Shown here: positions 37,141 to 50,098 of the stretch, one piece after another | Layout: each line of letters begins with the position of its first letter | Numbering within the stretch: position 1 is the first letter of the stretch | NCBI GenBank assembly: GCA_942159475.1 | Contig: OW804095.1 | Location: 61,222,773-61,286,772, forward strand | Source: Sthenelais limicola | Taxonomy: Eukaryota; Annelida; Polychaeta; Phyllodocida; Sigalionidae | Direction of reading: 5' to 3' | DNA: 64,000 bases | The notes under the pieces: model-generated | Database searches by the model: none | Told to the model about the DNA's origin: nothing | The model's input: only the letters and a program-made list of their open reading frames with translations | Position numbers and translations under genes: made by a program

Positions 37141-40100
37141 CGAAGAATGGCCCGCATTTCTTCAACATCCTATTGGGAGCGTCCCAGCAAATTTCTCACC
37201 GTTTTTTTTAAATCTTAGAAAATCACTCATGCATACCAATCAATGTGTCTGATGAACTGTCCAACCGTCCGTGGACAGGTTTTCGGAGGTCTAATTAAAG
37301 TCTGATGAAACCCATTGAAGTCCATTTGCACTGGGAGAATGCATTTGAATACATGTACATTGAAAACCCTAGTTATGGTCAGGAATGCTCAGGACTTCAA
37401 TGAAAAATCAAATATGCTGGATTATTGGCTTTACATGTCCGAAGGCCTATGCTACATTTAATTAGGAATATAGCCTACCAGGCTCGCCACCTACCCGGGA
37501 AAAAAATCTGATCGCTTTTCAATCAATGTTTTCTTTAAATGAAATAGAATCAGATGTGTCATTCCGTTCAGAGCAATATCCAGGTTGGCCTTGATTTCCT
37601 TAATGACAACTCATTTTTGAATCAATGATTTAAAGAGAAAGTGAGACCTAAAATTGGAATTCCATTGATTATAAAAGCCTTGGTTCAGTTTCTTGGGAAT
37701 CAAAAGAAGTTCTCAGAAGAACAGGGGACAGCGGAATGATTAGAGAAGATTCACCAGATGAAGTTATTAATTTACACAATTAGCCGATTTGTTTTCCGTA
37801 GGTTTAAGTGACTAACTCTAAATTAATTTCCCTGGTACTTCATCCTCCGAGGCAGGGAATCAATTGCACCCAAAAAATGTCGGACAGGGCAAATACTACA
37901 AGCAGAATACATCGCTTGGAGATCGAGTCCCCTTTTCCGCTTGGTTAATGGAAACCCACATTTCCAGACACTCTCCGACAGAAGAACCCCATTTCCTGAC
38001 TTTTCTCATTGAGGGGGATGGATGTTTGGATTGCCAGGGATCTCTTGGTGAGACAGGCCTCAATCAGCTGATGTAAACACGCCTTCTGGGTCAGGGTCTG
38101 GAGGATCAAAATCGCAGCTGGAGAAGGCTCCAAAATTTAGGGCTTCTTCCTGCATGGCTCGTGATATGGAAGGGACTGCATGCAACAACATATACCACAT
38201 GCATTCATCACGGACGTTTGACTAATTTCCACTAATGAATCTCTACTCTGGGTCTCAGCATCAATAACGGTCTCCATCTCCTGTTCGATTCTTGAAACCT
38301 TCTATTCCAGGAAATGGCCCCGAATATCTTTCCATAACACAAACCCAATTTCCCAATTGTAAGCAGCTTAGTGTAGTTTTATTTGATTAAGGTATTCTGC
38401 GTTTTACCTATCTGGACCTTCCTACCTTTTTATGGTAAGAAAACCTACGAGAGAATCATGCAAATGTTGCATGTTACATGAAGATCAGTTATGCTATGGT
38501 AGTAAGCGGATATAAGAGAAGGGAACTAAGGGCAGCCGGGCATGTCTTGATGTAACTCTGGCCAACCCCCAGTGGCCCCTTAATCCAACATTCTGCATTG
38601 GCTTCATCCGCTCTTAATCCAGATTATCTGGAGATGATTCTGCACAAGAGCATGGTGGTGAGATCATATTATGTCACACATGGAGGGAACTATTCCCAAG
38701 TCTAAGCTCTTACAACTCATCTGCTGAACTATGTATAGATTTATGTACACATGGTAGATTATTGAAGATGATTTACCATTCCTGGATAATGAAACAGTAC
38801 ACAGAAACCTATAAAGATACTGCTTTCAGAGAGGTACAGTTCACAGTCATCAGTCATCATGTTGAAGATCAGGAAACCAACGTCCGGAGCAAAGAGCAGT
38901 GATTGCCATAAATTTATACTCAAAAGAATTGATTAAAACATGTTACATGTATGAACACGGCAAGAATATGACCAGATTTGCAAATTCGATCAAGGCAATT
39001 TTCGATAGTACAAATCAAGACTTAATATATACGTTCGTATTATAATGGTACTAGAAACATTAGGGTATAATAATCGTACATAATAAACATGCCAATCAAA
39101 ATGGGAATATTTAAGAATCAGTTCAAAATGAGTTAAAGGCTGATTCAAACATGTGACAATGTAAACCCCCAAAACAAAGACTTTATTCTGAATAATCGTA
39201 TTAAAGCAATACCACCGAAAGTCCACCAAATGGCAAGGTCAGCCTTTTACAAAGAGTTCCTAACCTATCTACCTAATAGCTCTTGACCACTGTGTTTACT
39301 CCTACTCGCCCGTTTGACCCATCAGGTTAGTTGCCTGTCTGATGCACTTAGTTGGAGGGTTTTCTAGCGCCTAAACGTGGTCCTTAGGGCAACTTGCCTA
39401 GAGTGTCTTTCAATTTATCAATGATCTTCCTCGTCTGATGGGACGGACGCATCTCTATGTAAATACAGAGGATCGTCCAACCCGAAAAACCTAAAGAGGT
39501 GTGGTTGCTATGGCAACAATTGAAGGGTAATTGCTTGGTGGATAGAAGGTTGATATGATGGTAGCATTACTATAGTCTGGAAAGCTGGCCAATGTGCGCA
39601 TTTACCATCTGGAGTGAAAGGTATTAACGAGGCAAGATGTAAAGATGGGAATATTATCTATTGTGCTTGTGCGTGTAAATATTCAATGTCAACAAGAGCC
39701 ACAGATGGGGGAAAGCCATAAATTGGCCCTCGTGAATAAAACAATCCATAGGTTGATCGTGATTTGGCCTTATTGCCTCTGGAAAAGGGGGGGAGGATTT
39801 CTCACGGGTTTGCAAATGTTTAAACTGGACATAATAAAAGCCTCAAGAGAAAATCCTGCGTGGGAGGAAAAGCCTAAGGGGGAGTACCTGGCAAAGTCAT
39901 ATAATGCATTTGTCAAGTCAAGGCCGGTGCACAGAGAAATGAAGTTGTAATGCAAATTTAACTTCGATCAGGTTTCTTCTCGCGCTGGTTCCCTGAAGCG
40001 GGAGCTGGAGGGTGTGGCCATTCCTGTCACATAATATGCTAGGCTGGACAGGAAGCTATTCTGTCTCCAAAATCAGCCCCGAGAGCCTCGAGAAATACAT

Positions 40101-40334
40101 TATGGCAAGAGGAAACATATATGTATATTTTCCTTATACTACTACGTGGCAACAATCAATCATAGTTGTTTACGTTTGTCTTAAAATGTCTAATCTGCAC
40201 ACATAAGAGATGGAGATAGCATCATAAGAGGTGCCTGGGTATTGACTAATATTAGATTTTCTTATGAACATTGTTTTACCAGGACATACAGCTTTCCTTT
40301 GTGCCTGGGGGACGAGGTGAAATTGTACCTATAC
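37141..40334. other. Non-coding stretch, no gene recognised
   Basis: No exon, RNA gene or transposon identified. A 101-codon open frame at 39645-39950 (+) lacks any recognisable motif and good splice context. Confidence 0.5.
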
Positions 40335-40415
40335 TAGGTCCAGGGTTCGAACCCACGACACCCTCATACCTTGCGTAAGTCTGTGCTTTTGACAGTTCAG
40401 CCACTCCGAATCTCC
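40335..40415 (-). mobile_element. tRNA-like sequence (probable tRNA-derived SINE head)
   Basis: The minus strand reads an A-box-like TGGCTGAACTG (40403-40393) and, about 40 nt on, an intact B box GGTTCGAACCC. This spacing suits a class II (Leu/Ser) tRNA with a long variable arm. It begins GGAGATTCGG, and its would-be acceptor ends do not pair, so it is not a functional tRNA. A degenerate tRNA-Leu-like SINE promoter or tRNA pseudogene fits best. No clear SINE body or poly(A) tail was delimited. Confidence 0.5.
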
Positions 40416-43400
40416 AATGCATTTCTAATGCACAAAATCAATATTACCTGATCATTAGTGAAAGTATCTAAAATTCCTAATTTAACAACCGACGCTATCA
40501 AATTGCCATTAGTAATTACCACTTAATTGTTCATTTACATAATAATCATGTAGTCAGTCATAGTTCCGCATATGTAAACGTAAATGCCTGGATAGGCCGA
40601 TGGTTATTTGACGCATATATATCATGGAAAACAAGAGTCAAATGCCCCCCATCCCCACCCCACCAATGCCGTGCCTCGATGTAACTGTCATACCTAGTAA
40701 CATGTTAGATAAAATGACGAGTCGAATCCTAACAAGTGAGAGAATATCAAGCATTGAGTTTAAGGGGCAACACATTCTTTTTAAATATTTGATGATGATG
40801 ATAGAATACAAGTATCTTAATCCAGATTGAAACTCTGAGAAGTTCCTCCTATGCACCTGTATCACTGGGAAAGATCTGAAAAGATACCATCTCCTCCTCC
40901 ACATTACCCATCACCTCAACAAGGCTGAATCCATCTCCTCACACATCCTGGGCATGCCTAGGATGTGGAACACCTCCTCCAGGTGTCTTTGTTTACCTGC
41001 ATACATTTTAACCTAGGAATATTTCAGGAATGTTTTGTAAGCGATCTACAACCAGGGGGAGTTGGTCAGAACCAGCTAGCAAGTGTCTGCAGATGGCATT
41101 CCTCTTAGAAAAAGTCAGTCCAAAACTGGGTTACGCCCCATACACCAACTTCAAGACAATGTTAGGAGTTTCCTTTCAAATTGGCCACTAAAGAAAGATT
41201 AAAAACAGAAGGAAACAAGGGAGCAATGTAAGATCACCAGACTGATGGCCGTAGTAAAGATTAATCGAATTTCAGGTATTGTACTTTTGGCATAGTAACG
41301 TTGACTAGCGCAAGGTGGCAGCACTAATACATGCTAATAGTCACTGGGTCGCCAAAACCTGGGAAACCTGGGCCCAAATGATACTAGAGAAGACTGTTCA
41401 GTCTGAGTTGATAGAATCCAAACCCTTCATTGGAGATCAAGGTAAAGAAAATAACCTTATCTATTCCCACATAGTAGGGGAAAGACGGTTGAAGGGGGTT
41501 TAGAGAAAAACAGGCTTTGCATACCAACAAACTCTACATGGTCAAAGAAAATCACTCACATAACTGTAGGTCGAATGTGGAATGAGGGAAGAAAATGGTT
41601 CATACAATGAACCCATTTTTACTCAGTGTACAGATTTCGATTATCAACCATTCCAATGCATGTTATAACCGCTGAAACCATCTGCTATACACTATACTGC
41701 ACTGAAGATAATAGACATGAGACCTCATATCGACACATGATTGACTTTCCACTAAACACCTACATGTTTTTGAGGTAGTCGAATGTTACACCGACACTGT
41801 TCGAAATAATGGGAAACACCGGGTGTCAATATCTACTGTTTATATAGATTTACGTACTATATGTGCTAGGTAAACGGACGGGGACTAAGAATGGAGACCC
41901 GGGGAGAATGAAGCCAGGCGAATCGTAAACAGCAACCCAGGACAAGTTTCTGCCTGATAGAAGCCTCCAGGCTGGTCAAATAAATCTATTGTGTTTTCGG
42001 CAAAATGCTGGACAGATTGATCATGTCTTTTTTGGTGTCAGCGTGTTTGCCCATGCCAGAGGTTGCAAAGACATGAATCATGAATTACTTTTATTAAGTG
42101 ATATGTTTTGGTTAAAAAAAATATGAAAATATTGCCCAAGTATGTACCCAAGAAGTGAAGAAAGGGATAAAAAAAAACATATATTAGTGATAAGCAATGA
42201 GTCCACGTGACGAGCCCATGTCTATCGGTAATCACCCTTTACGTCATAATCTAACATTTTAACAAGATTTAAGTTTTAACAAACCAATGGTTAAACACTA
42301 CACGAGCCTTAATTGACATTGGCCAAGTGTTGGAAGTGCGTTGGAAGTGAGTGCAAGTAAAGGGGGAGATGATGTGGAGATTTATGCGAGGGGGATGAGT
42401 AGGGTATAATTACAATGTGAATGGAGAGACGTTTTTGAAAGTTGCATTGACTGGGCAAGTAGTTTCAGCCATTTGGATCATGATCCCCAGTTGATATACA
42501 CATAAACCCTTCCTTTTCCAAGCGCTCTATCAACTTGTAGTAGGTACATTAAGTAGCTACGCTCTGGATCCTCCATCAGGACTCTCCCCACCTGCCCCAA
42601 CCCCTGCAGCATTCACCTCCTTCGCCCTACCTGCACAGGGGTAGCAATAGTCCCGCGAATGTACCTCGGGGTAGCAAGGGATCCCCTAACTGTGGACAAG
42701 TGTTTACCTCGCACCTCTAACCACCTATCTCGATTCACTAAAGAACAGGCGGCGTTGTCGGAGGTCTCAGTAGCCTCTTTGGATCATACATATTACCTTC
42801 GGCTGCAGCCTCTCTCACATTTCAAGCACTAAGTCGTAAGTATAGGGAAGGTGTGGGCGTGCCAATTCTAGTTATTCCATGGGAAAAAACCGTATAATTA
42901 CGTTCCTGACACCTTGGCCAATAATGGGCCGTACTTAATGGATAGGTTCCACGTACTATAGTCCAAGTACTGAATTATTTATCAATATAATTATGCACAT
43001 GATATATTGTGTTCCAATGTATTCATTTGAAAGACCACACAGCAACAGGTGATGTTAAGGACATAAGGAAAGTATGTGCAACAGGCGCTATATGTCTGTG
43101 ATTATACTTACTTAACTATACTTCATACATTATGCATCATGTAATGTTGTTCCACATGTCTATATCATAGACATAGAGCTTGGTATGATCAGCAATGATG
43201 GCGTGATTAAGGTCGAAATCTAACTGATCCCAAGAGAGACAATCAAATTCGCCTTAATTTCGTTTTAAACCGAGAATTTCACTTGATGGCGACCCTGTCA
43301 TGTTTAGTTCTTTTGGTGGGGAGGCTCAAACTTGGTTTTCCATGCGTTTTAATCCTGCTTACATGGGATTGGTGAAATAGTTGATGAGGGAATGTTATTA

Positions 43401-46400
43401 ATGACCAGACAGCAGTAATTCTTGGCATAGCTTCATTTCTATTTATAAGTTTCATCGATGTGTGCATTATATACAAAAGATGCATAACACGATATTTACG
43501 AATCAAAGCAAACGCTACGCCGCACATAATTGCAAACCAATCACATGCTTAACATGTTGAAGCAGATAGCATTGATAATGGAGAGGCAATCCGGGCTATT
43601 TGCAGGCAAAGCAATTAACTGGGTCTGAGCTACATACACACACAAACATGTGGACACCCTGGATACTTTAGAGCCCCACATACAGCTACGCCATATCGTA
43701 CACCCCCTGGTAAGATCGCCTTCATTTGTGCATAGCCTTTTCCATGCCCTATTGTCTCTATTCAAACGAAGAGAATAGCTGGAGGGAGTTTTGAAGTGTT
43801 AGGTTCCCCTTGCTCCCAAAGCAAGACTTTGCACTAGGTTTGGCTCCACTGTAATGCGATAGCCCAGGTTCACATAATAAGTGTTGCTAAATCACGATCA
43901 AACATCGCTCCCACCAAACGGATTGCCTCGGCTTAGCCTGACTGATCCTTGGGTTTATGAATGACCGCTCATAATACTTAAATATGGCACTTGCCTCAGC
44001 CACTCTGTCCATTCAATCGCAGCATTTATTCACATTCATTGATTTAAGATGAATAGGAAAGTATTCCCCCCATACAAAAAGACAGTTAAGATGGAACGAA
44101 AATAAATGTAGCATGAAGTGGAAACTGCAGCCAGAGGCACAGGGCTACTGGTACACTAGTTTACCAATGCCAAATTCATTATACCATGTTTTTGCCGTTG
44201 TTTTTTTTGTTTTTGTTTTTAATTTAAGAAGGAAATGGCATGATTGAATAACTAGAGGCATTTGAAGGAATATACTGCACACTTATCCTAGCCGCGGGAT
44301 AGTTTTGTAAAATGAAAAGATACCCGTAACAAATGGGCTGTCCCGAAGAAAAAGAATCCCAATCAACTATCCTGAGACATTAGCGTCCAGCGCATTTCCT
44401 CTATTAAATAGCTTAAGCCAACCTGTGCAGGACCCCTGATCCAACATGTCCTGAAGATTCCGATTAGCCTGACGGAACAACTACCTACCTTTCCACCTAG
44501 CTGTCGCTTCCGTGATGTAATCCCATAAGAAAAACCTAATACTTTTACCTCTAAATTGGATCTAGGAATTATCCATTGAAGGCCATTGAGTGCAATACTA
44601 TGTGTCGTGGTTGTTACAGACTTACAATGAAGCCTTTAATGTGAATGATTCATTGCATTATCCAGACAGAATTCAACTATTTCAGGTTACTGAATACGAA
44701 AGGAACCAATTAAAGATTTAAACCTGACTTTCTTAGATTGGCTTAGAGTATTAACTAAATCATCAAAACGAATGTGCATAATTTGTATTAAATGGTCCAA
44801 ATAGAAAAGAAATAGGTAACGTCTTCTATATATACATATATATACAGTAAAAGTTACTTGGCAGAGACTCCAGTTCAACGCCAGTCAACCTACATAATAG
44901 CATGGGAAGGTAGTTGAAATTAAAGTATTGCTTCTTTTTCTGAAATAAAAAAGCAAGCTTTGTCATAAACGTAGTATTCTCATATGGTGAGACACATTCT
45001 AAGCCAGGAATTTCATTAGTTCAGATTCCATGCGGTCGTACCATCGACGGATTAACAATGTAAAGGTCAGTCTGAATGGAAATGATGGTACTAGACTCAC
45101 TCGAGAGAAGGGCTGGTAGGAGAAATGCAGGCATACACTAAAATGATACCTAATACATTCTTTCAACTTTCAAATGTTTTAAATGACAACTGTGAATACA
45201 AGATTATTTTAATGTATTACCCAGCACATGTATGGTGTGGGATGCAGTAATGTATCAGTATACATGGTCAATACTTCAGAACAGGGCCCCAAAGTTTCAT
45301 AATAGCACCAAACAGAATGGGACGCTACATTGTATATTCACGTAACATAATGGGTGTACGGGGTACATAGTGCTATACAATAACGGTAAATAATAGAGCA
45401 CCATTCACAAATACCTTTTGAATAGTGTATTTGATTGAGAGGCGAGGATAGGCATTTAATACAGGGTGTAGGTAAGGTGAAAGATCTGAATAACGACAGC
45501 GGGACCCCAATCCGATGAATGTATACATATATAGGGTCACAGATGGATTTCTGAATGTCTGGCCAGTCAGTATTTTATTGTTATCCTACCAACAAATACC
45601 TCTTTGTATATGTATACATTTCGTGGCCATCATACCAACCCCACGCATTCTATAACAGCGTACCTCCACATGAATCAAAACTTCATCCTATATAGTTAAG
45701 CTATATTTACAACATGTAAAACCTCAGATGAGAATAGGTGGGCCGACAGGCATACCATGAAACAGAACTATGATTCCTCTCTCTAAACCATAAATGTACA
45801 AGCCTCGGAGGACATAATTGCTTTTATGGGTATAATTGATTACATGACCATAAAAAGGGCATGGTGCATTTGGACGTTTACGTAGTAAATGACGAAGCGT
45901 AAACGAGGCCTGCAATAATAACCAAAGAATATACGATATGTAAAGCCATCTCGTGTCCAGCCCTATATATATACTGCAGCCAAGAGGCTAAAGTATATGG
46001 ATGGACAATAAAAGGTACATGTCGGAACCAAAATAAGTCATCATGTGCCAAATATGTATTCCCCATTACGCAGCATGGCCCATGCAATACAGCGCACGCT
46101 CACGTCGCTCTAACCACAGGAAACTAAACACAATTCAGGTCAATAGTTTCCCCATAATTTCGCAGTCAATCTAATGTTTCTTGTACATACACTTATTGTA
46201 ACGACAGGTAGTCCCATGATTACATACAATCGCTCCATATTGAATCAATCATCGATTGGATATGTATGCAGTGAGCGGGGATTGTTTGCATAGGAATATC
46301 TCCAGCTTTTAAAATGGTATGCAAACCTCAGAGATCATCAAGGGACAACCTGTAGGAATATTTACAAGTTCGAAGCTAATCAAAACAGGTGAGGTGAACA

Positions 46401-49355
46401 TAGAGTCAGTCTTTAGGGATCTCGTTTTGACTTATTGCATCACGAGATCACCAAAGCATTATTATCCAAGCATAATCTCTCTCTACATTGGAATAAGCTT
46501 TCACCATTGACGCGTTAAGCTCCAAAGCGCATCATTTTTCATGGGTTAACCATGCTATACACTACCTTCTTGATTTTTCTATTGTCACGAATGAAAATGA
46601 TATCTGAATGGAGTTCAGTGTTAGGAATTACAAAGAGTGGTTGAAATGAGAGAAGGGGAGGGATGAAGCGTCGGAAAAAGTGTAGAAGGCCCAGGCGGTG
46701 GTTGTAAAAAATCCTGCAGCAATAGCTTGGGCTCTATGTCCCTCTCTCACCTACACCTTCGTATAGCGCCTGGGGCGTAGGTGGTTGTATTTCTGGCTTT
46801 ACTCACTAGTTATATGTGTTTTCCCGGTGTTTTTGGAAGCTTATACTACCAACCTGAGTACAGGATGGAGTAAACTGACTGTGGAGTGATGTCATAGTAC
46901 ATGGAGCGTTGACGTAAGTAATGTTCTCCAGTCAAAACACTAGTATAGCATCCTTACAGCATTCTTGTCTAACAAAGATGTATGCTGGTCAAATTCTGTT
47001 ATTGGTTTCTGCTCCCAATTTTTTTCGTAATAAATTGGCAAGCCAGAGAACTACCTCAGATGTTCTTTCTAAATACTGGCCTACCTCTTTTAACTCAACC
47101 TTTAAGTTGGAATCAATGGTCATACAAGATTACCCAATATACTGTTAGGTCAATTCTTTCTTAAGAATAGAGACTCAAACTGGACAGTTGCTCACTCGTG
47201 AGACACTGACGTAAAAAGAGACGAGGTAACGCAATTGTTATTAGGGTACACCATCTCTCAACACTTCCATTCTTTACTTTCTTTGAATGATTGGGTTAGG
47301 GCTTTGTGAAGGTATTCGAGAATAATGCTTTTGTACCTGGGACTCCTCCACCTCTACTAGTACTACTGCAAGTGCCACCCATTCACTCACTACCCACTCC
47401 CAGGGCAGAGCCAGACACACGGAGTAAAGAGGAGGAGGAGGTTGTCAGCTGTGGTGTACTGAGCCTCCACTGACGAGATCCAGTGTTGTTGGCCACCTAG
47501 CCCAAGGATACCGAGCTTACCAGCAGTGTTTAGGACGAGGCTCGATCTCGATCTTTCCCAGTAGACAGCAACTTACATAGGGAGGTGATAGAGGTAAAGC
47601 TTGACATACATATAAAACATATCTGCAACTCACTTTCAGTAAGCTTTATGCTGGCATATTACAAATATCGCGATATCTATAGACTCAACAATGTAACAAG
47701 GCGTCTTGACATGTTACACTCATATCACGGTGATCCTATGTGATATCTTGCATAAGATAAGTTGTACTGGGTAATTAGGATCACCAATTTGATTAGGTTC
47801 AGCGAAATAAACTAGTTACCTGGAGCAGACTGATTGAGAGATACATATCTACATTCAGTCGTGCGTTACCTAGACAGCTCGGGGACATATCGGTGCAAAT
47901 CACTGTGCAATGCTCTTATTAGAAACCAGACAGGTAGCTTTTTCCCCAGAAATCAATCAAATGCATTAGTACAATGTATAAATAGGTTTATGTATGTCTT
48001 TTGACCCGCATGACACATTTCTGTCTTTCATATGAAAGTCACATTGTGTTCAGACATAGAAAACAATTTCATGGACCCATGACGCAATGTTTCAAACCAC
48101 TCATTGATGCTTTAGAGGGGGGCAATCAGTACAGTAGTAGTATACCCACGCATAGGAATTATACTTTTCTGCTACCTGTAAACCAGGATGTTTTCAGGTA
48201 TAGCGAATAATCGCAATTAATTATGCTGGCCTTCAAATCGCATTTATTTACCAAGTCGCTGCCAAGGTGGTTTCCCAATGCATTCTACTTTTGGCAAACC
48301 TCGTGTAACATGCCCATGGAATTTCCTGATACAACGATTATCGGGTCTGTGCTTCTACTTGAACGTATTCAAAATAACAGCCTGGACCATCCATTGAAAT
48401 TTGCTTCCTTACTCTTTATTTCTTTATTCCATTGATTTTGTTTTATATTACACACTTCAAAAGAGCACCAAAACATTCATTTGTCATACATTAGTTCAAT
48501 GCTATCAGAGAATACATTCTCTTAGATGCCCAACCTACAATCTCATTTCATCAAAGAGGCACATATTGAATAGAAAATGAGAATATTCAGAGAATGGTTA
48601 AAGGAGAAACGTATAAAAGGGGAATAGACATGACCTTTGTAACTGTGGAGGCCACTCAGGTTGGCAAACCAACTTAGCAACCCTGAATTCAGAAGATTTG
48701 TTCATAAGGCACGAGCCTCTTCTTTTCTGGAAGGGTTTAGTTTATTATAGGTTACATGTCTTCTCCCTATAGGCTATGACAAGTGTACAAAATTCCCTCA
48801 CCGACGTGCCTAGACTTGTAGAGGTGCATTTGAAGAACTGTCTTCTTCGGAAGATGACATAAACTAAAATAAACATAAAAACCACGATACACACGCCTCT
48901 GGTGACCCGATCCCCATACATGGGGAGACATATCTTCCTTGTTTCTGGGTTGTCACAGTTAACAAAAGTAATGCCCCTGCATTGCTAAAACATATATATT
49001 GATTATCTCTCATGGACTTTTTATGAACTTGCGGGGTAAATGTGTTTGATTTATCACGGATGATGGAGATTCAATAGGTAGGAAAGTTCCAGTTAAGTGA
49101 GGCAGAAAAGTTGTTTGGTTCGAGTAAGGAGTTTTGATTCTATAGACTTCCAACTTCTTTTCGTACCCTATATTAACTGTTAAATGTTTACTCATATAGA
49201 TTACAAGTTTTATGCAGTTATACTAACACGATACTTCAAAATAACGTAGGAAACAACCCCCGCCCCAATTCTAATAAGCAATACAAAAATAGAAAAACTA
49301 AAGGAAAGACATAGATTACTATGAGAAGTTAAATTTACACAAGTAATACTCTTTG
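40416..49355. other. Long non-coding stretch, no gene recognised
   Basis: About 9 kb with no recognisable exon. GC-richer patches at about 42,560-42,860 and 47,340-47,570 contain short open frames without known motifs. CACGTG occurs once at 42204-42209. Confidence 0.5.
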
Positions 49356-49393
49356 GTACTGACCACGGTGTACAGTACTGACCACGGTGTACA
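49356..49393 (+). repeat. Perfect 19-bp tandem duplication
   Basis: GTACTGACCACGGTGTACA occurs twice in a row with no mismatch, a simple slippage duplication. Confidence 0.95.
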
Positions 49394-50001
49394 GCCTCCA
49401 TGTTTTCATTATAGCATTATGATAAAAGTAAAAGGGATGATGATTCAGAAAATATTTCCTGAGATTTCATGCAACGACCTGTAGATCTTGCTTACGTACG
49501 GTGGAGGCTTATGGGGCCACGGGTGGGTGAGTCAGGTAATGCTACAACATACTTCAAGGTGACATCTTTTCCCATCCTACCAGCCGACGCACGTGCCCTC
49601 CCCAGACATATATACCATACCAAATCTGGAAAAATGGCTGGTGAGGGACATTTGCAAGAAGCACCCAAATGCTTGTTTCATCTACAATATCTAGTGGCAT
49701 GTCTAGAATTAGAATGTCTTCGGACATGGTTAAATTTCCAGTAAGCTAAATGTTGTAGATAGGATATTCACGTTGATAGGAAATTAAATAATATAGGGCT
49801 GAAAAAGTTTAGTGTTACTGAAGGATGATATTCTGATATTTGACACTGAGATACGTCCTTGATAGTCGCCCAGAAGGTCTTCACCTCCATGGTTACTCAA
49901 GTGAAAATATTCAATTAAAGTAAAATACCTTCATTAAATTCATTTACCTTTTCATCAGGAAATGCGATGGTGATTTTACAATAAATTAAGCATACAGGGC
50001 C
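49394..50001. other. Non-coding interval
   Basis: A 91-codon open frame (49469-49744, +) is the only notable content. It has no known motif and no convincing splice signals, and I regard it as chance. Confidence 0.5.
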
Positions 50002-50098
50002 TAGTCCACTAAGCCGATTCTCATGCGATTCTCACAGAACCTAGTGCAAAAGAGTCCCCTGCGGCGCAAAATCGCATGAGAATCGGCTTGGAGGACTA
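50002..50098. mobile_element. Foldback MITE-like element, copy 2
   Basis: A 97-bp element with terminal inverted repeats TAGTCCACTAAGCCGATTCT and, on the complement of the right end, TAGTCCTCCAAGCCGATTCT, both continuing into CATGCGATT. The core (CTAGTGCAAAAGAGTCCCCT then GCGGCGCAAAA) equals the reverse complement of the core of copy 1 with a handful of substitutions. Both termini show TA. Confidence 0.82.

Noticed and set aside
47340..47570. Ser/Thr-rich open frame flanked by splice-like sites
   Set aside because: Similar frames appear wherever GC content rises. No homology or clear exon structure.
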